NCBI GenBank assembly: GCA_963682025.1
Contig: OY821519.1
Span: forward strand, 167,026,479-167,090,478
Direction of reading: 5' to 3'
From: Cordilura impudica
Lineage: Eukaryota; Arthropoda; Insecta; Diptera; Scathophagidae
Length of the DNA: 64,000 nucleotides
Each line of letters starts with the position of its first letter. Position 1 is the stretch's first letter. Both the position numbers and the translations under genes were made by a program. Of the stretch, positions 31,271 to 43,447 are shown piece after piece. A model generated the notes under the pieces. That model did not search any database. It was not told the DNA's origin and saw nothing but the letters and a program-made list of their open reading frames with translations.

Positions 31271-33362
31271 AGTTAGGCAAAGATGATTTGTTTTCAATTT
31301 CTTTCTCTTAACCTCGGGTTCATCAACTGACTCAGAAGTATTGGTTTCGTGGTCGTCATTACCAGGGACCGTAGCCAATTCTAAATTCGTATCAATGGGT
31401 AAACGGGCAAGTCGGTGTATTGCACGTTTGAAAATTCCTCTGGAGGTTTTTACATCAACGACTCGTGTGGAGTCATCTGATCCTTGGTGTACGTTAATGA
31501 TTCGACCCAATGGCCATTGCATTACTGGAACATTATCTTCTTTTATAATGACCATGTCTCCCGGTTTGAGGTTGACGCACTGTGTTTTCCATTTATGTCT
31601 TTGCTGGAGTTCATTCAAATATTCGTTGGACCATTGTTTCCAAAAACTCTGCTTTAAATTAGAAACTTATTCCCAGCGTGATGATAATGTTAGTTTTGGT
31701 GAATGTGCTCGGCTATCTATTTGTGAAGTTAGTGCTTCTCCAATTAGGAAATGTCCTGGTGTTAACGCTGTTAAATCGGTAGGATCACTTGACATTGGGG
31801 TTAATGGACGAGAATTTAGAATTGCTTCAATTTCTACGATAACTGTTTCGAGCTCTTCATATGTTAGTGATGCTGTAGCGACGCTCCGAAGTAGTAGATG
31901 TTTTGCTGATTTTACAGCAGCTTCCCATAACCCTCCGAAATGTGGTGCTCTGGGGGGAATGAAGTGAAAATTTATTCCTTTAGAGCTGGATGCTGCAATT
32001 ATTTCATCTTGACCTTTATCTGAATATACGGTCTGAATTAATTCGGATAATTGATTTTTGGTGCCGACAAAATTTGTAGCGTTGTCGGAGTATAGGTCTT
32101 GACACCGACCTCGCCGACCAACGAATCGTTTTAGCGCACCGATGAATGCTTCTGTTGATAAATTGGTTACCAATTCGAGATGTACAGCTTTCGTGGAGAA
32201 ACAGCAAAAAACAGCTATGTAGGCCTTAGTTGGTCTTTTGCCTCTGATTTTGTAATGTATCCAGAATGGTCCGCAGTAATCTACTCCTGCGTTGATGAAA
32301 GGTCGTGCTGGTGTAACTCGGTTTTGTGGTAGGTTGCCCATGATTTGTTGGCATAATTGTGGTCGGGCTCTAGTACATGTTATGCATTTTTGTACAATTG
32401 CTCTTGCCGTTATTTTGCCTTTTATTGGCCAAAATCGTTGTCTCATTATGTTCAGTAACGCCTGAGGTCCACAATGTTTATTTTCAATGTGTTTTGATAT
32501 AAATAATAGTTTGGCAATTGGGTCGTTATATGGGAGCAGCATTGGGTGTTTTGCATCGCTCGACAATTCTGATGATTCCAAGCGCCCTCCAACTCGAAGA
32601 ATACCCCTGTCATCGATAAATGGGGATAAACTGCTAATGGAGCTGTTTTTGTCGATTTGGTTCTATTTCTTTAACTGTTTAATTTCTGGTGAAAAGTCGG
32701 CCAATTGAATCGTTTTCATAATTGCGAAAAGTGCTTCATTCAATTCATCTGGTGTTAGCGCCTTATGTGATGGGCGTTGTTGGTTTAATAACCTTGTATT
32801 GTTGATAAATCTGATGACATATCCCAGTATCCTTTGCAATTTGTTGAAGGAGTTTCTATGTGGGATTTTGTATATGAAATCATCAGCGGAAGTGACAGCT
32901 GCTGCGAGTAAAGTTGTCTTCTTTTTCTCAATGTCATTGGTAATTAAGTGTTTTTGTGAAAATGTAGGTGGCCAAATTTCTTGTCGACCATGCAGAAATA
33001 ATGATCCATACAGCCATAAGTTACATCCAGATAGTTGAAGTGCTGTTAAACCTCTGGACAGTACATCAGCTGGATTGTCGTTTGATCGGACGTGGCGCCA
33101 CTGTTCGGGCAACGTCCATGTTTGAATTTTCGAGATTCGATTAGCTACAAACGTATGGTATGCAGTAGATTGAGCGTTTAACCAATTTAATACTATTTCG
33201 GAATCAGTCCACAAGAATAAAGGTTGGTCTTTAATCTGGAGATCCGTTTTGATTCTGTGTGCAAGTTGGGCTGCCATAACTGCGGCACATAGTTCTAAGC
33301 GAGGTAACGTTTGTTGTTTCAATGGAGCAACCCGTGTCTTGCCACAAAGTAGTTGTACAATC
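31271..33362 (-). pseudogene. pol: BEL copy 2 pol: RNase H and integrase
   Basis: RNase H: PRLELCAAVMAAQL, WTDSEIVLNWL and NPADVLSRG (33364-32663). Integrase: zinc-binding HIENKHCG...RQRFWP...CITCTRARP, and core residues Asp in VDYCGPF, Asp in YSDNATNF and Glu in [14 protein letters not shown] (32581-31667). The C-terminal domain (PGDMVIIKEDNVPVMQWPLG) lies in 31618-31270. Frame changes occur at about 33362, 32660 and 31640. The C-terminal domain then runs straight on into env in the same frame. Confidence 0.85.
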
Positions 33363-35730
33363 ACTCTTCCATTTTAAGAGTTGCTCGGATGTAGGTAACT
33401 GCACCAAAAGCCTTTTCGGATGCATCTGAGAATATATGGAGCTCGGTTTTTGTTGGGATTTCACCCTTAAAAATGTGTCGAGGGATTTTGAAGTTGTTTA
33501 AGTTTTCTAAATCATTTCTGAATTTTGTCCATATAGCGTGAAGGTCATCAGGTAGCGGCTCATCCCAGTCTAATTTGTATTGCCATAGGAGTTGAATAAA
33601 CATTTTTGCCTTTACAATTACAGGTGCTAATAGTCCAAGAGAGTCGAACAATTTTGCGAGATCGGACGTTGCTGTACGTTTTGAAATTGTCTGCATATGA
33701 TTCAGTTTTACCTTGATGCAAAACTGGTCCGTCGTAGGCAGCCATAACAATCCCAATGTTTTCACTGTATTCGTGTTGTCATTGTTGAAATCTAAATTTA
33801 CCTCCTGGTCGCCGAGTGGAATATTTCTTAATAATTGTGGATGATTCGCACACCACTTTTTTAGTATGAAGCCATGTTTTTTTAGCATTGTAATGAGTTT
33901 TTTTTGTGTTTGAAGTGTGATGGTGAGATTATCTGAACCTCCCAGGCCGTCATCTACATAAAAGTTATGTTTAAGCATTTGTGAACCGTATGGATATTTT
34001 GTAGCGTTTTCATCAGCAATCTTTTGCAAACATCTGGTAGCTAAATAGGGTGCTGCTCGCGTTCCATATGTGACCGTACGAAGTTTGTAGTATTGAATAG
34101 GCAGCGATGGATCTTCTCTCCAAATAATTAACTGGTATTGTTGATCATTTGGATGAATTAGTATTTGTCTGTACATTTTTTCGATGTCAGTGGTAAATAC
34201 AAATTTCGGCAACCGAAAACGAAGTAAGATTGAAAATAACTCACTTTGAACGGTTGGCCCCGCATACATCAAATCATTTAATGAATGGCCCATTGATGTT
34301 TTTGCTGATGCGTCGAATACTACTCTTAGCTTTGTTGTGGTGCTGTCGGGTTTGAGCACACAATGATGAGGGATGAAGTATTTTGGATTCGGTACCGCAT
34401 CTATGTTGGTCTTCTGCATGTGTCCCAGATTTTCATATTCTTGCATGAATTTAATATATTGAGTTCTAATTTCTTCATTTTTTAACAATCGTCGTTCTAG
34501 AGCTATGAATCGATTGTAGGCCATTGCATGTGATTCTCCTAATGCTGCTGGATTGTCCCGGAATGGTAGACTGACTACTAGACGGTCTTGATTGTTGGTG
34601 TGGACATGCTGAGTAAAATGTGAATCACATTGTCTTTCTGATGGTGATAGAGTTTTGTCGCTGGGTTCAATTTCATCTAATTTCCAGAGCTGTTCAATGG
34701 CTTCTTCCAATGATGCTGTGTTGTCAAGTACAGCACATGTTAAAGCAGATAATGACCACTTGGGAGTTGAATTTTTGCCAATTGCACCACCCACGATCCA
34801 GCCAAGTGACGTATTTTGAAGTGTTGGAAGGCCGTCAGACAGTTGTATTGTTCCCGCTTGAATTAACTTGTAGTAAAACTCTGCACCCAATAGAATATCA
34901 ATTTTTTCTTGGTTGTTGAAATTGGGATCTGCTAGTTGTATGTTGCTTGGAATTTCCCATGTAGATGTATCAATATGTTGACTCGGCTGAGGTGGAATGA
35001 TGTTTGGGAGTATAAATGCTTCCAAATTTGTGGAGAAACTGTGATCTCTGGACTTCATTTCTACATTAATGCGGTAGTTTGACCTTTTTTGTACGTTGCC
35101 AACACCATCTATGCGAAGTGAAGTTTTGGTTGGGAAGGTAGATAACCTTTGGCAAAGTCGCTTGGAGACAAGGTTCACTTGAGAGCCAGAATCTAATACT
35201 GCTCTGAACTCATTGGAAGTACCATTTTGGGCAGAAATAACAACTTTTGCTGTTGCTAGCAAAACATAACCCTGGCCCCCTTCGGCTGCTTTTGTAGCTG
35301 AAGATGTAACTGCGACGGCGTTAGAAGATGATGTGTTTCTTTGACTATTCGAACCCATAGTTGTGTTGATTGATGGTTTTGAATCTTTTTTTATGTTCTG
35401 TTTCTTTTCTAAATGTAACAGCGTATTGTGTTTCTTCATGCACTTTCTGCAGCCACTTGATTTGCACTCTTTTGAAACGTGATCACTTCTAAAACAGTTG
35501 ACGCATAAATGTTGTTGTTGTACCCAATTCAGTCGTTCTGCTTCTGATAAGTGATGAAATTTGCTGCAGTAATATAGTTTATGGCCACCGTTATTGCACA
35601 TTTTGCAGGTGCCATTATCCTTTATTGGAGGTTGTAACTGAAGATACTGTTTTCTGTGGCAATTTTCCGGTTTGAATAATTGCCTCCATTGATTGAAACT
35701 GAATTTCCAGAAATGATAAAAATTCAGCAA
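33361..35730 (-). pseudogene. pol: BEL copy 2 nucleocapsid, protease and reverse transcriptase
   Basis: 789 codons without a stop. Nucleocapsid zinc motifs: CKMCNNGGHKLYYC, CVNCFRSDHVSKEC and CRKCMKKHNTLLH. The protease has AVLDSGSQVNLVS (Asp-Ser-Gly). The RT has LRVVFDASAKTSMGHSLND, FTTDIEKMYRQILIHP, TYGTRAAPYLATRCL and the YVDD catalytic motif (NFYVDDGLGG), then the early RNase H motif LHIFSDASEKAFGA. This block remains open, although it is separated from gag and RNase H by frameshifts. Confidence 0.85.
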
Positions 35731-36931
35731 TTACTGGTACTTCTCTTGGGTGGGCCAACGACTGCATGTACCTGATGTGTGTTCCCCTGTCGAGTTTTAT
35801 AATTAATAATTGAATGAGTATCGCATCCCAAGAGGTTGTTACAATACCCAGATTGTCTAATGCGAGCAAACACTCCTTGGTGGTGTCATGCAGAGCTTTG
35901 ATAGATGATGTAGATGATGAAACTGGTAGTTGGTTAATAATTTTTTCAACCAAGTTGGCTTTTGTTGTTGTAGCGATCCTGAAGTGTTTTCCATGCAGTA
36001 TTGTAATTTGTCTCTGATAAAGAAAACTGACTGATTAAGTGTTCAGCTTCTCCAGATACATTGCTTTTTAAATACCACATTCTCTGACTAGATGGTATTG
36101 GCTGTTTGTCTACCATCTCAGTAAACAAATCATGAAACTGACGCCATTTTAAATAATCGCCATCAAATCGTGGTATAGTGACTTTTGGTAGATGTAATGC
36201 GCATTTGTTCAAATCTTTTGTCATTGATTGTATTTCATTATATTGACTGGAATCACCATTAGATAAAAGTTTTTGTTTTTTGACGGACAGACTGACTAAG
36301 TTTTGTCGCACTAAATCATATATTCGTTCTGATCCAGACCAGAATCAGCAGGGTTTTCTAATTTATCATAAATTTCATCGTGTAATACTTCAGCTTGATT
36401 CCACAACTTTTCAATGGTGTTGATTTCCACTTCAAAGTACTGCAAGGGATGGTCATCATCATCTGTTATACCATTTAACAGCCGGTTTAGAGCAGTCAAA
36501 CGAACCTTAAGCCTTCGGATGAGACTATTAGTGTTATTGATGTCTTCATGACCTTCATGTTGAATAATAGCCTTCCTTGTAGGTATCTCAATACTTCTCC
36601 TTTCTATAATTATTGGCTTTTCTGCTGATTGTCTTAACTTATCAATTTCTTTTTTGAAAATTTCTAAGTAATTGTTGGCTATATCACTAATTTTCAAATA
36701 GTATTCTTCTGTGAAATATGCATGATCTGTCGCTTTATCTACCAGTGTGCGTAGTTTCATATCTTGGGCATCAAATAAATCCCATGCTTCGCTGAGCCGT
36801 CGTAATCGTTCATCAAAGTATTCTATCTTTGTTTTCCTTTCTGCGGAATCTTTCTTATAGTTTCGAACGATTTGTTGAATCTCTTCACCCGTTTTTGATT
36901 GGGCTTGTAATAAATGTTCGAACGTAGCCAT
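35615..36931 (-). pseudogene. gag: BEL copy 2 gag (matrix/capsid), frameshifted
   Basis: First ATG at 36931 (MATFEHLLQAQSKTGEEIQQ). The N-terminal coiled-coil-rich part runs to a TAG at 36311-36313. The frame changes to ...LPKVTIPRFDGDYLKWRQFHDLF, the BEL Gag capsid motif, at 36311-35946, and changes again to KALHDTTKECLLAL (35953-35615). Matching blocks in one frame are seen in the intact BEL copy 1. Confidence 0.82.
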
Positions 36932-37486
36932 GTTCTTCAAATTGGTAGCCACTTGTGAGGACAGACTAATTGATGTTTGACTAGTTCTTGTGTATAGTAA
37001 TTGGTCAAATTTAGTGTTGACTCAATGTTGATTAATTTGACGAAAGCGTCACGGTTCTGATGAACCCAATGACTGTTGTTAGTGTTAGACCTGCTAGTGT
37101 TATAGCTGAATCTGCTGTAGTATTGTAGTGTACTGTAGCCACCTGAACGTAAATTTGGTGTTCAATCGCTTGGATGCGAGTTCAAAATGTTTGTAGGGGT
37201 AACCAGTATGTGGTGTCCCAAAAGGCAATTACTACTAATGCTATGGTAATAATTCGATTGTTGAATGTCGAGGGTCACCAATTGTAGGCTTCCTCAGTGT
37301 AGATTGATTTGTCGTTCAAGCTGGATCTGCTACTGAGCCGGATCTGCTTGATGTTTTTAGGGATTACCAAATGTAGAATTGGTAGTCGATCCCTTGTTTG
37401 CGTGTTCAATGCGTTTTCAGGTTATTAAAGTTCCTTACCACTGGTGGGGGGAAACTTAATTTTTCCAAAAACGTCTAGGGGTCCTG
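36932..37486 (-). other. Leader and primer-binding region of BEL copy 2
   Basis: 555 nt between the 5' LTR and gag. Just after the LTR, minus-strand GGACCCCTAGACG aligns loosely with the GGTGACCCCGACGTGA primer site of BEL copy 1. The rest is noncoding with no further signal seen. Confidence 0.55.
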
Positions 37487-38163
37487 TGTACAAATGTTCA
37501 GAGTTTTACTTAAAACGTCGGTTGCCAATGTTATGGCAGTGTAGATGTGTTGTAAGGATAAAGTTAATGTGGATTCAACCCCGACACATAAATCGGTGCT
37601 GACACTAAGCTTTAGTCCCTTTATTTTTCCCTTCAAGCACTTGTAACTTGAAAGGTGATGGCCAGTAAATAAAACAATTAGATATGCTGTATTACTAGAC
37701 TGATTCTTTATTTTGTTTGGGTTTTTATACCCAAAACAATAATCAAAAATGCTTAATACTAAATAGTGTAATTAATGTGTTTGTTATTGTATTTTGGTTA
37801 ACAGTATAAACAACGCTGAAAACAAAATAATAATAAATGTGTTTTGTTGTTGTGTATTGATACTTAAATTATTATAAATTAAAACAGTGTATTTTGTTGT
37901 TGTATCTTCAACCATAATAATGCTTACTAGTGTCGTTAGTCATAAATGGTTAAATGATTTCACTGACGGATTGACCTATATTTTGTTTTATTCTGATTAA
38001 GCATTATTATGTTTGGTAACAATAAAATATGCGGAAGTAAATGTGGAGTAAAATAAAAGTGACTTACAAAATTATATGTGTCAAATAAAATATAAACAAA
38101 CTGAATTTAAAATGTAGAATAACTAAAATAAAAACGTATGGTAGACTTCTTTGAAACTGGACA
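37487..38163 (-). repeat. 5' LTR of BEL copy 2
   Basis: 677 bp, the same length as the 3' LTR, with scattered substitutions and compensating small indels, most clustered near 37640-37690. Confidence 0.85.
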
Positions 38164-38336
38164 AAGTCATTACGGCAACAACTAACGCACCTCCTGCTAT
38201 AAGCGTAAGCGTGGAGATATTAATATTAATATGCATTTTATTCACAGCTAATGTAACAATAAAGTACTTAAGAAATTATATTAAAAAACAAATTAATAGA
38301 CATATATTAAAAAATAATATGAATAATACTGTATAA
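38164..38336 (+). pseudogene. Remainder of small membrane-protein ORF of mdg1-like element
   Basis: Continues the frame begun at 28679: VITATTNAPPAISVSVE leads into a hydrophobic segment, ILILICILFTANVTI, and a basic tail, ending TAA at 38334-38336. The protein would have about 75 residues with one transmembrane helix. Exact joining at the insertion depends on the imperfect target duplication. No function is known to me. Confidence 0.4.
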
Positions 38337-38474
38337 AAATAAGAAAAAAAAATAGATAAATAAACACAAGAAAAATGTAAACTTATTAATAGATTAGATT
38401 AAAAAAAAAAAAAAATATATATTCAAAATAAAGAAAACTTTTAACAAATAACAAAAATTTTCTAGTAAATTTTC
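38337..38474 (+). other. A-rich leader before mdg1-like gag
   Basis: Noncoding, strongly A-rich 138 nt preceding the gag ATG. No signal recognised. Confidence 0.5.
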
Positions 38475-39802
38475 ATGGATAACTTATATAAACAAATTGA
38501 GACAATCATAACGAACGCCAGAAAATCAATAGGTAAAGTTTACGTGTCAGATACTTTACTAGCAAAAAGGAAAGAGATACAAAGATTAGAACAAGAAGCA
38601 ATAAAAATTTTAGAAGACACCAAGATCCAAGAATCAGACAGACAGGTACATATAGGAAAGTTTGCTAGATTAAAGAAAGAAGCTCTAGAAGTACTTGGAT
38701 TACACGAAGACAGAGCACAACAGACATCAGCTCAACAGACAGGCAATAACAATTCTGACGAAAGAGTAACAGATACACACAATACAATGGCAGAAAATGT
38801 ACTGAACACATCTGAATTGGCTGCTATTTCGAAGCTTATACCAATATTTAACGGTGCGAGAGAAGAATTAGAATTGTTTATAGCGAATCTAAGTATAGTG
38901 CAAGAAACAATTACACCTGAAAACATGGGGCGTATTTTAATTTCGTATATAGAACAAAATTGTCACCCAAAGTACAGAGCAGAGTGAGACAGACTACGGT
39001 ACCAACCAATATTATTACATTAGTAGCTTCATTGAAAGAAGCCTACGGGATTAGAAAATCCCCTAACATTATTTTGAATGAGTTAACAAATATGATACAG
39101 ACAGACACAATAAGGAAATTTGCAGACAGAGTGGAAGGTTTGATAATGGAATTAAATGAGGTACAGATACAAGCTCTTGGCGAAGCAAGTAGAGAGACCA
39201 TCAGTAATACCAACGCCATAATTGCGTTTAATACATTTAAAAATGGGCTGAAAAACAGGGAAATAGTACGAACAATAGAGGCGAGTAGAAAGAAAACACT
39301 CCATGAAGCTATAGAGATAGCCTTAGAAGCATCATCGGACATAAGGCAGAGTCAAGTTATGTTCAATACTTCAAGGTCAAGAGATTCGAATAGAAACTAT
39401 GGTAATAACAATTACAATGGTAATCACTACAACAACAATTATAACAACAATGGAAGTAGAAATAGCGACAAAAATAATAGGAACGGTTATAACAACAACA
39501 ATAATAGATACAATAACAACAACAACAATAAGAACAATTACAGAAATAGCGGTAACGGTAGTAGGAATAATAATAATCGCAATAGTGGCTACAACGGCAA
39601 TGGTCAGAGCAATAGAAGTAACTACAGTCAGAGTAGTAGGGGCAATCATTATACGAATAATAATGTGAGAGGTAACAACAGTTACAGAAATAACAATTAC
39701 AACAATAATAGAAACCATAGAGTCAATCATGTTCAAGAACAGGGAAACTTCAGAGATCCGGAGATTTTACAGTACCAAGAATCTTCGGAAGGAAACCAGT
39801 AA
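38475..39802 (+). pseudogene. gag: mdg1-like gag with Asn-rich C-terminus, one frameshift
   Basis: ATG at 38475 (MDNLYKQIETIITNARKS). An N-terminal helical region is followed by a capsid-like domain (AAISKLIPIFNGAREELELFI, then ALGEASRETISNTNAI and NGLKNREIVRTIEASRK). One indel near 38985 shifts the frame between 38987 and 38960. The last 120 residues are almost entirely Asn, Gly, Tyr, Arg and Ser, with no CCHC zinc knuckle; Arg-rich stretches may bind RNA instead. The stop TAA is at 39800-39802, overlapping pol in the -1 frame. Confidence 0.83.
39742..39789 (+). promoter_or_regulatory. Predicted -1 ribosomal frameshift signal between gag and pol
   Basis: The heptamer GGGAAAC (39742-39748) sits in the gag frame as G GGA AAC, the X XXY YYZ form. 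An 8-nt spacer follows, then a stem TCCGGAGATT (39757-39766) paired with AATCTTCGGA (39780-39789): 10 bp with one G-U pair and a 13-nt loop. Slipping back one base enters the frame that leads into the protease. Confidence 0.75.
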
Positions 39803-42279
39803 GAACCCATAGAATTTTTAGTGTCTCATCGGATCTAAAGAATTATGTAAGATTAAAAATAAATGGCATAGATAACCCATTAACATTCTTGATAGACACA
39901 GGAGCAGATGTCTCTTTGTGCAAAGAAGATTCACTATATAATCACAGAGAAGATCCAGATGACTATTGTTTCCTGACAGGGATTTCAAAAGAGGAGATAA
40001 AATCCTTGGGTTCAACAAAGGTAGAGGTACAAATAAATGAAATGATAATTGAACATAAAGTACAATTGGTAAAGTATGACTTTCCAATATATACAGACGG
40101 TATATTAGGGAGAGATTTTCTATACAGGTATAGTTGTAACCTTGATTATGACAAATTGATATTAAGAATTAACACTGAGCATGAGGCGATAATATTGCCG
40201 ATACACAACAATGCATTAAGAATCAATCACGTGAAAATTTCACCAAGAAGCGAAGTGATTTTGCCATTTGATATTGACGTTATAGAAGATAGTATAATAT
40301 GTAATCGCGAGATTGCAGATGGAGTATACTTGGCAAACACGATAATTCCAAAAAATGGAAATAAACACATAAGAATATTAAATGTCTTGGATAAAACAAC
40401 AATAATAAAGAATTTGAAGATAGAAACGGTTCCACTGAGGAATTTTGAGATTTATAAGACTACTGGTACAGCAACACGATATGACAAGGAACGATTCAAT
40501 AAGTTATTAAATGAACTGAATATAGATACAAATGATGACAGTGCGAAGAATGGATTACTGGAAATACTGAAGAGATATCAATCAATTTTTCATATAGAAG
40601 GAGAAAATTTAACAACAAACAATTTTTATAGACAAACTATACATTTAAATGACAATAACCCGGTCTATATAAAGAATTACCGTTTGCCACAGACACACAC
40701 GGAAGAGATAAACAATCAAGTAAAATGTTTATTGGAACAGGATATAATAGAACCATCCGTGAGCCCATATAATGCTCCACTTTTGTTAGTTCCTAAAAAG
40801 GGTCAAAATGATTTAAAAAAATGGAGATTGGTGGTGGATTTTAGGAAACTAAATGATAAGATTGTAAATGACAAGTTTCCGCTAACACGACTGGACGACA
40901 TTTTGGATAAGTTAGGTAGAGCGAAATATTTTTCCACGTTGGATATGACGAGTTCATTCCACCAGATCGAACTTGATGAAGATTCAAGACCTTTTACAGC
41001 ATTTTCAACTCCTAATGGGCATTATCAATATACTAGATTACCGTTCGGATTAAAAATATCTTCTAACAGCTTTCAAAGAATGCTGACGATAGCATTGTCT
41101 GGATTGGAGTCAGAAGCATTTTTATATGTGGACGACATAATAGTGTTTGAATGTAGTCTGAAGCACCATAATGAAAGTTTGATAAACGTATTGGACAGAT
41201 TAGCTAAATACAATCTAAAGCTAAATGCGGGTAAATGTTGTTTTTTACGACCAGAAGTTGTATACTTAGGGCATTTGATAACGTCAAATGGCATAAAACC
41301 AGACCCAAATAAGTACGAAGCAATTTCTAAATACCCAATTCCAAAAAATTGTGACGAGGTTAGGAAATTCGTAGCTTTCTGCAATTATTATCGAAGATTC
41401 ATAAAGAATTTCGCAGAAACAGCAAGCTGTCTGAATAACTTATTGAAGAAGGACACGAAGTTCGATTGGACTGAAAATTGTCAGCTGGCATTTGAAAGTC
41501 TCAAGAATAGTCTTATAAGTCCACCAGTGTTGCAATATCCCGACTTTGATAGAACATTTGTGTTGACAACTGACGCATCAGATTTTGCGTTGGGGGCAGT
41601 TCTATCTCAAGGACCGATAGGCAAAGATTTACCGATATCTTACGCAAGTAGATCCCTTAATAAACACGAAAGGAATAAGCCTGTGATTGAAAAAGAACTT
41701 CTAGGTATTTATTGGGGTATACAGTTTTACAGACCATATTTGTATGGAAGAAAATTCACTGTCGTGACAGACCATAGACCGTTAATATCCTTATTTTCTC
41801 ATAAGAATCCTAGTTCTGAACTGACAAGAATAAGGTTGGAACTTTCGGACTACGATTTTGATATTGTATATAAGAAAGGAGCCAATAACACAAATGCAGA
41901 TGCATTGTCACGGATACAAATGGACTCCACAATGTTAAATAATATGATACCATTGGAAAATGATGAAAGTCTAAAAAAGACACTAGTAGTAACAAGAGGT
42001 ATGAACAGAAAGTCATCAATTAATAAAAATATCAATAGCAACTCTCATAGCGAGCCTGATCAACTCCGTATGTGGGATTGCACATCCATCAATGATATTA
42101 AAAATGCATGCAAACTAAAGTTTATTTTAGAAAAAAGGCCAAATAATGATATATATAGATACATTACAGAGTATGATAAATGTAATAATGAAATGCGCAT
42201 TAGGTGTAGCGATGATCCAAAGTGCTTAGGTACTCTATTGGAGAAACTATCAATTTACTTAAAAACTAGTAAAAAATGA
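39749..42279 (+). CDS. pol: mdg1-like pol: protease, reverse transcriptase, RNase H
   Basis: Open in the -1 frame relative to gag. The protease has FLIDTGADVSLC (about 39886-39921). The RT shows WRLVVDFRKLND, LDMTSSFHQIELDE, LPFGLKISSNSFQRM and the YVDD catalytic motif (about 41125-41136), then VYLGHLITSNGIKPD and FCNYYRRFIKNF. RNase H shows TTDASDFALGAVLSQ, EKELLGIYWGIQFYRPYLYG, VTDHRPL and the closing NADALSRIQ. Gag-Pol would mature the particle and copy the RNA. The frame ends at TGA 42277-42279, where an indel in an A run separates it from integrase. Confidence 0.85.
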
Positions 42280-43447
42280 AAAATTTGCCATCGCAAGAGA
42301 TGATGCAATATTTGAAATAATTCCTGCAGATGAATTTAAGGCCAAATATAATGATTTACAGAAATCAAATACAGATGACATGAAGATATTACTATATAAT
42401 AAACCTCAAAGGATAATAGATGATAACAGAAAACAAGAACTTATAGAAGTGTATCATAGTACTCCCCAAGGAGGACACTTTGGTGTGAGAAAAACAACGT
42501 TAAAATTAAAACAAAAATACATGTGGAAAAACATGTCAAAAATGGTAAAGAATTTTGTATCAAAATGTGACCTATGCCAGAGAAATAAACGAACTAAATA
42601 TACAAAAGAACCACTTAAAGTGACAGATACACCGTCTCAGAGTTTTGACACAGTGGTGATAGATACAGTTGGTCCACTACGTCCAACGAGTAACTTTCGG
42701 TATATATTAACCATGCAATGCGAATTGACGAAGTACATTATTGCTTGTCCAATGGAGACGAAGGAAGCAAAATCTATAGCAAAGGCATTAACCGAGAACG
42801 TCATATTGAAGTATGGCATATTTAGTACACTCAAATCGGACAGAGGTACCGAATTTAAGAACGAATTGATGAATGAAATATGTACATTACTAAAGATTGA
42901 ACAACGATTTTCGACACCTTACCATCACGAAACGTTAGGCACAGTGGAAAGGAACCATAGGGTCCTAAACGAGTATTTTTTGTCTTTCATAGAAGATAAC
43001 AATTGGGTAGATTGGATACCGTACTACACATTTGCGTACAACGTAACACCTCATGTGGATACAGAATACTCTCCATTTGAGCTAATATTTGGAAAATTAC
43101 CAAAATTGCCAGGTGATGAGATCCGGAATCATCCCAAGGTATATAATTTTGAAAATTACGCCAACGAACTGAAAACAAGACTGAAGCATTCACTGGACAA
43201 CGCAAAACGCATGACAGAACAAGTGAAAAATAATAGACAAATAGAATCACAGAAGAAAACAAATAGTATAGGGTTAGAAGTAGGTGATTTAGTGTTAGTT
43301 AGAGTAGAAAACAGAAGGAAAAATGAAGCACCATATAAAGGTCCTTACAATATAGTAGAGATTAGTGATTTGAACGTTTCAGTACAGATAGGGAATAATG
43401 TTAAGACGTACCATAAGAATTTACTAAAGAAATATAAGCAATTATAA
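42280..43447 (+). pseudogene. pol: mdg1-like integrase (separated from pol by one frameshift)
   Basis: Zinc-binding HSTPQGGHFG...CDLCQRNK (about 42450-42585). Core residues: Asp in VVIDTVGPL (about 42660), Asp in LKSDRGTEF (about 42840), Glu in LGTVERNHRVLNEYF (about 42950). The C-terminal domain has VGDLVLVRVENRRKNEAPYKGPYN. Apart from the A-run indel near 42275 that detaches it from pol, the frame is open to TAA at 43447. It would insert the DNA copy into the genome. Confidence 0.83.

Larger units (their letters stand above)
28735..38163 (-). mobile_element. BEL/Pao LTR retrotransposon with env, copy 2 (decayed)
   Basis: The element is 9.43 kb with two 677-bp LTRs. Order on the minus strand: LTR, leader, gag, protease, RT-RNase H, integrase, env, polypurine tract, LTR. 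The sequences are clearly related to the young BEL copy at 50003-59107 but form a separate family. The LTRs differ at roughly 15 or more positions. Several frameshifts break gag, pol and env. The flanking duplication is imperfect (aaatgtc left, aaagtc right). Confidence 0.88.

Noticed and set aside
28720..38175. An exact target duplication for BEL copy 2
   Set aside because: Left (aaatgtcc) and right (aaagtc) flanks agree only with a one-base difference and the LTR edge is ambiguous, so it is reported as imperfect.
39377..39736. Antisense open frames opposite the gag tail
   Set aside because: They mirror the AAT/AAC-rich codons of the Asn-rich tail, giving Ile/Val-rich shadows.
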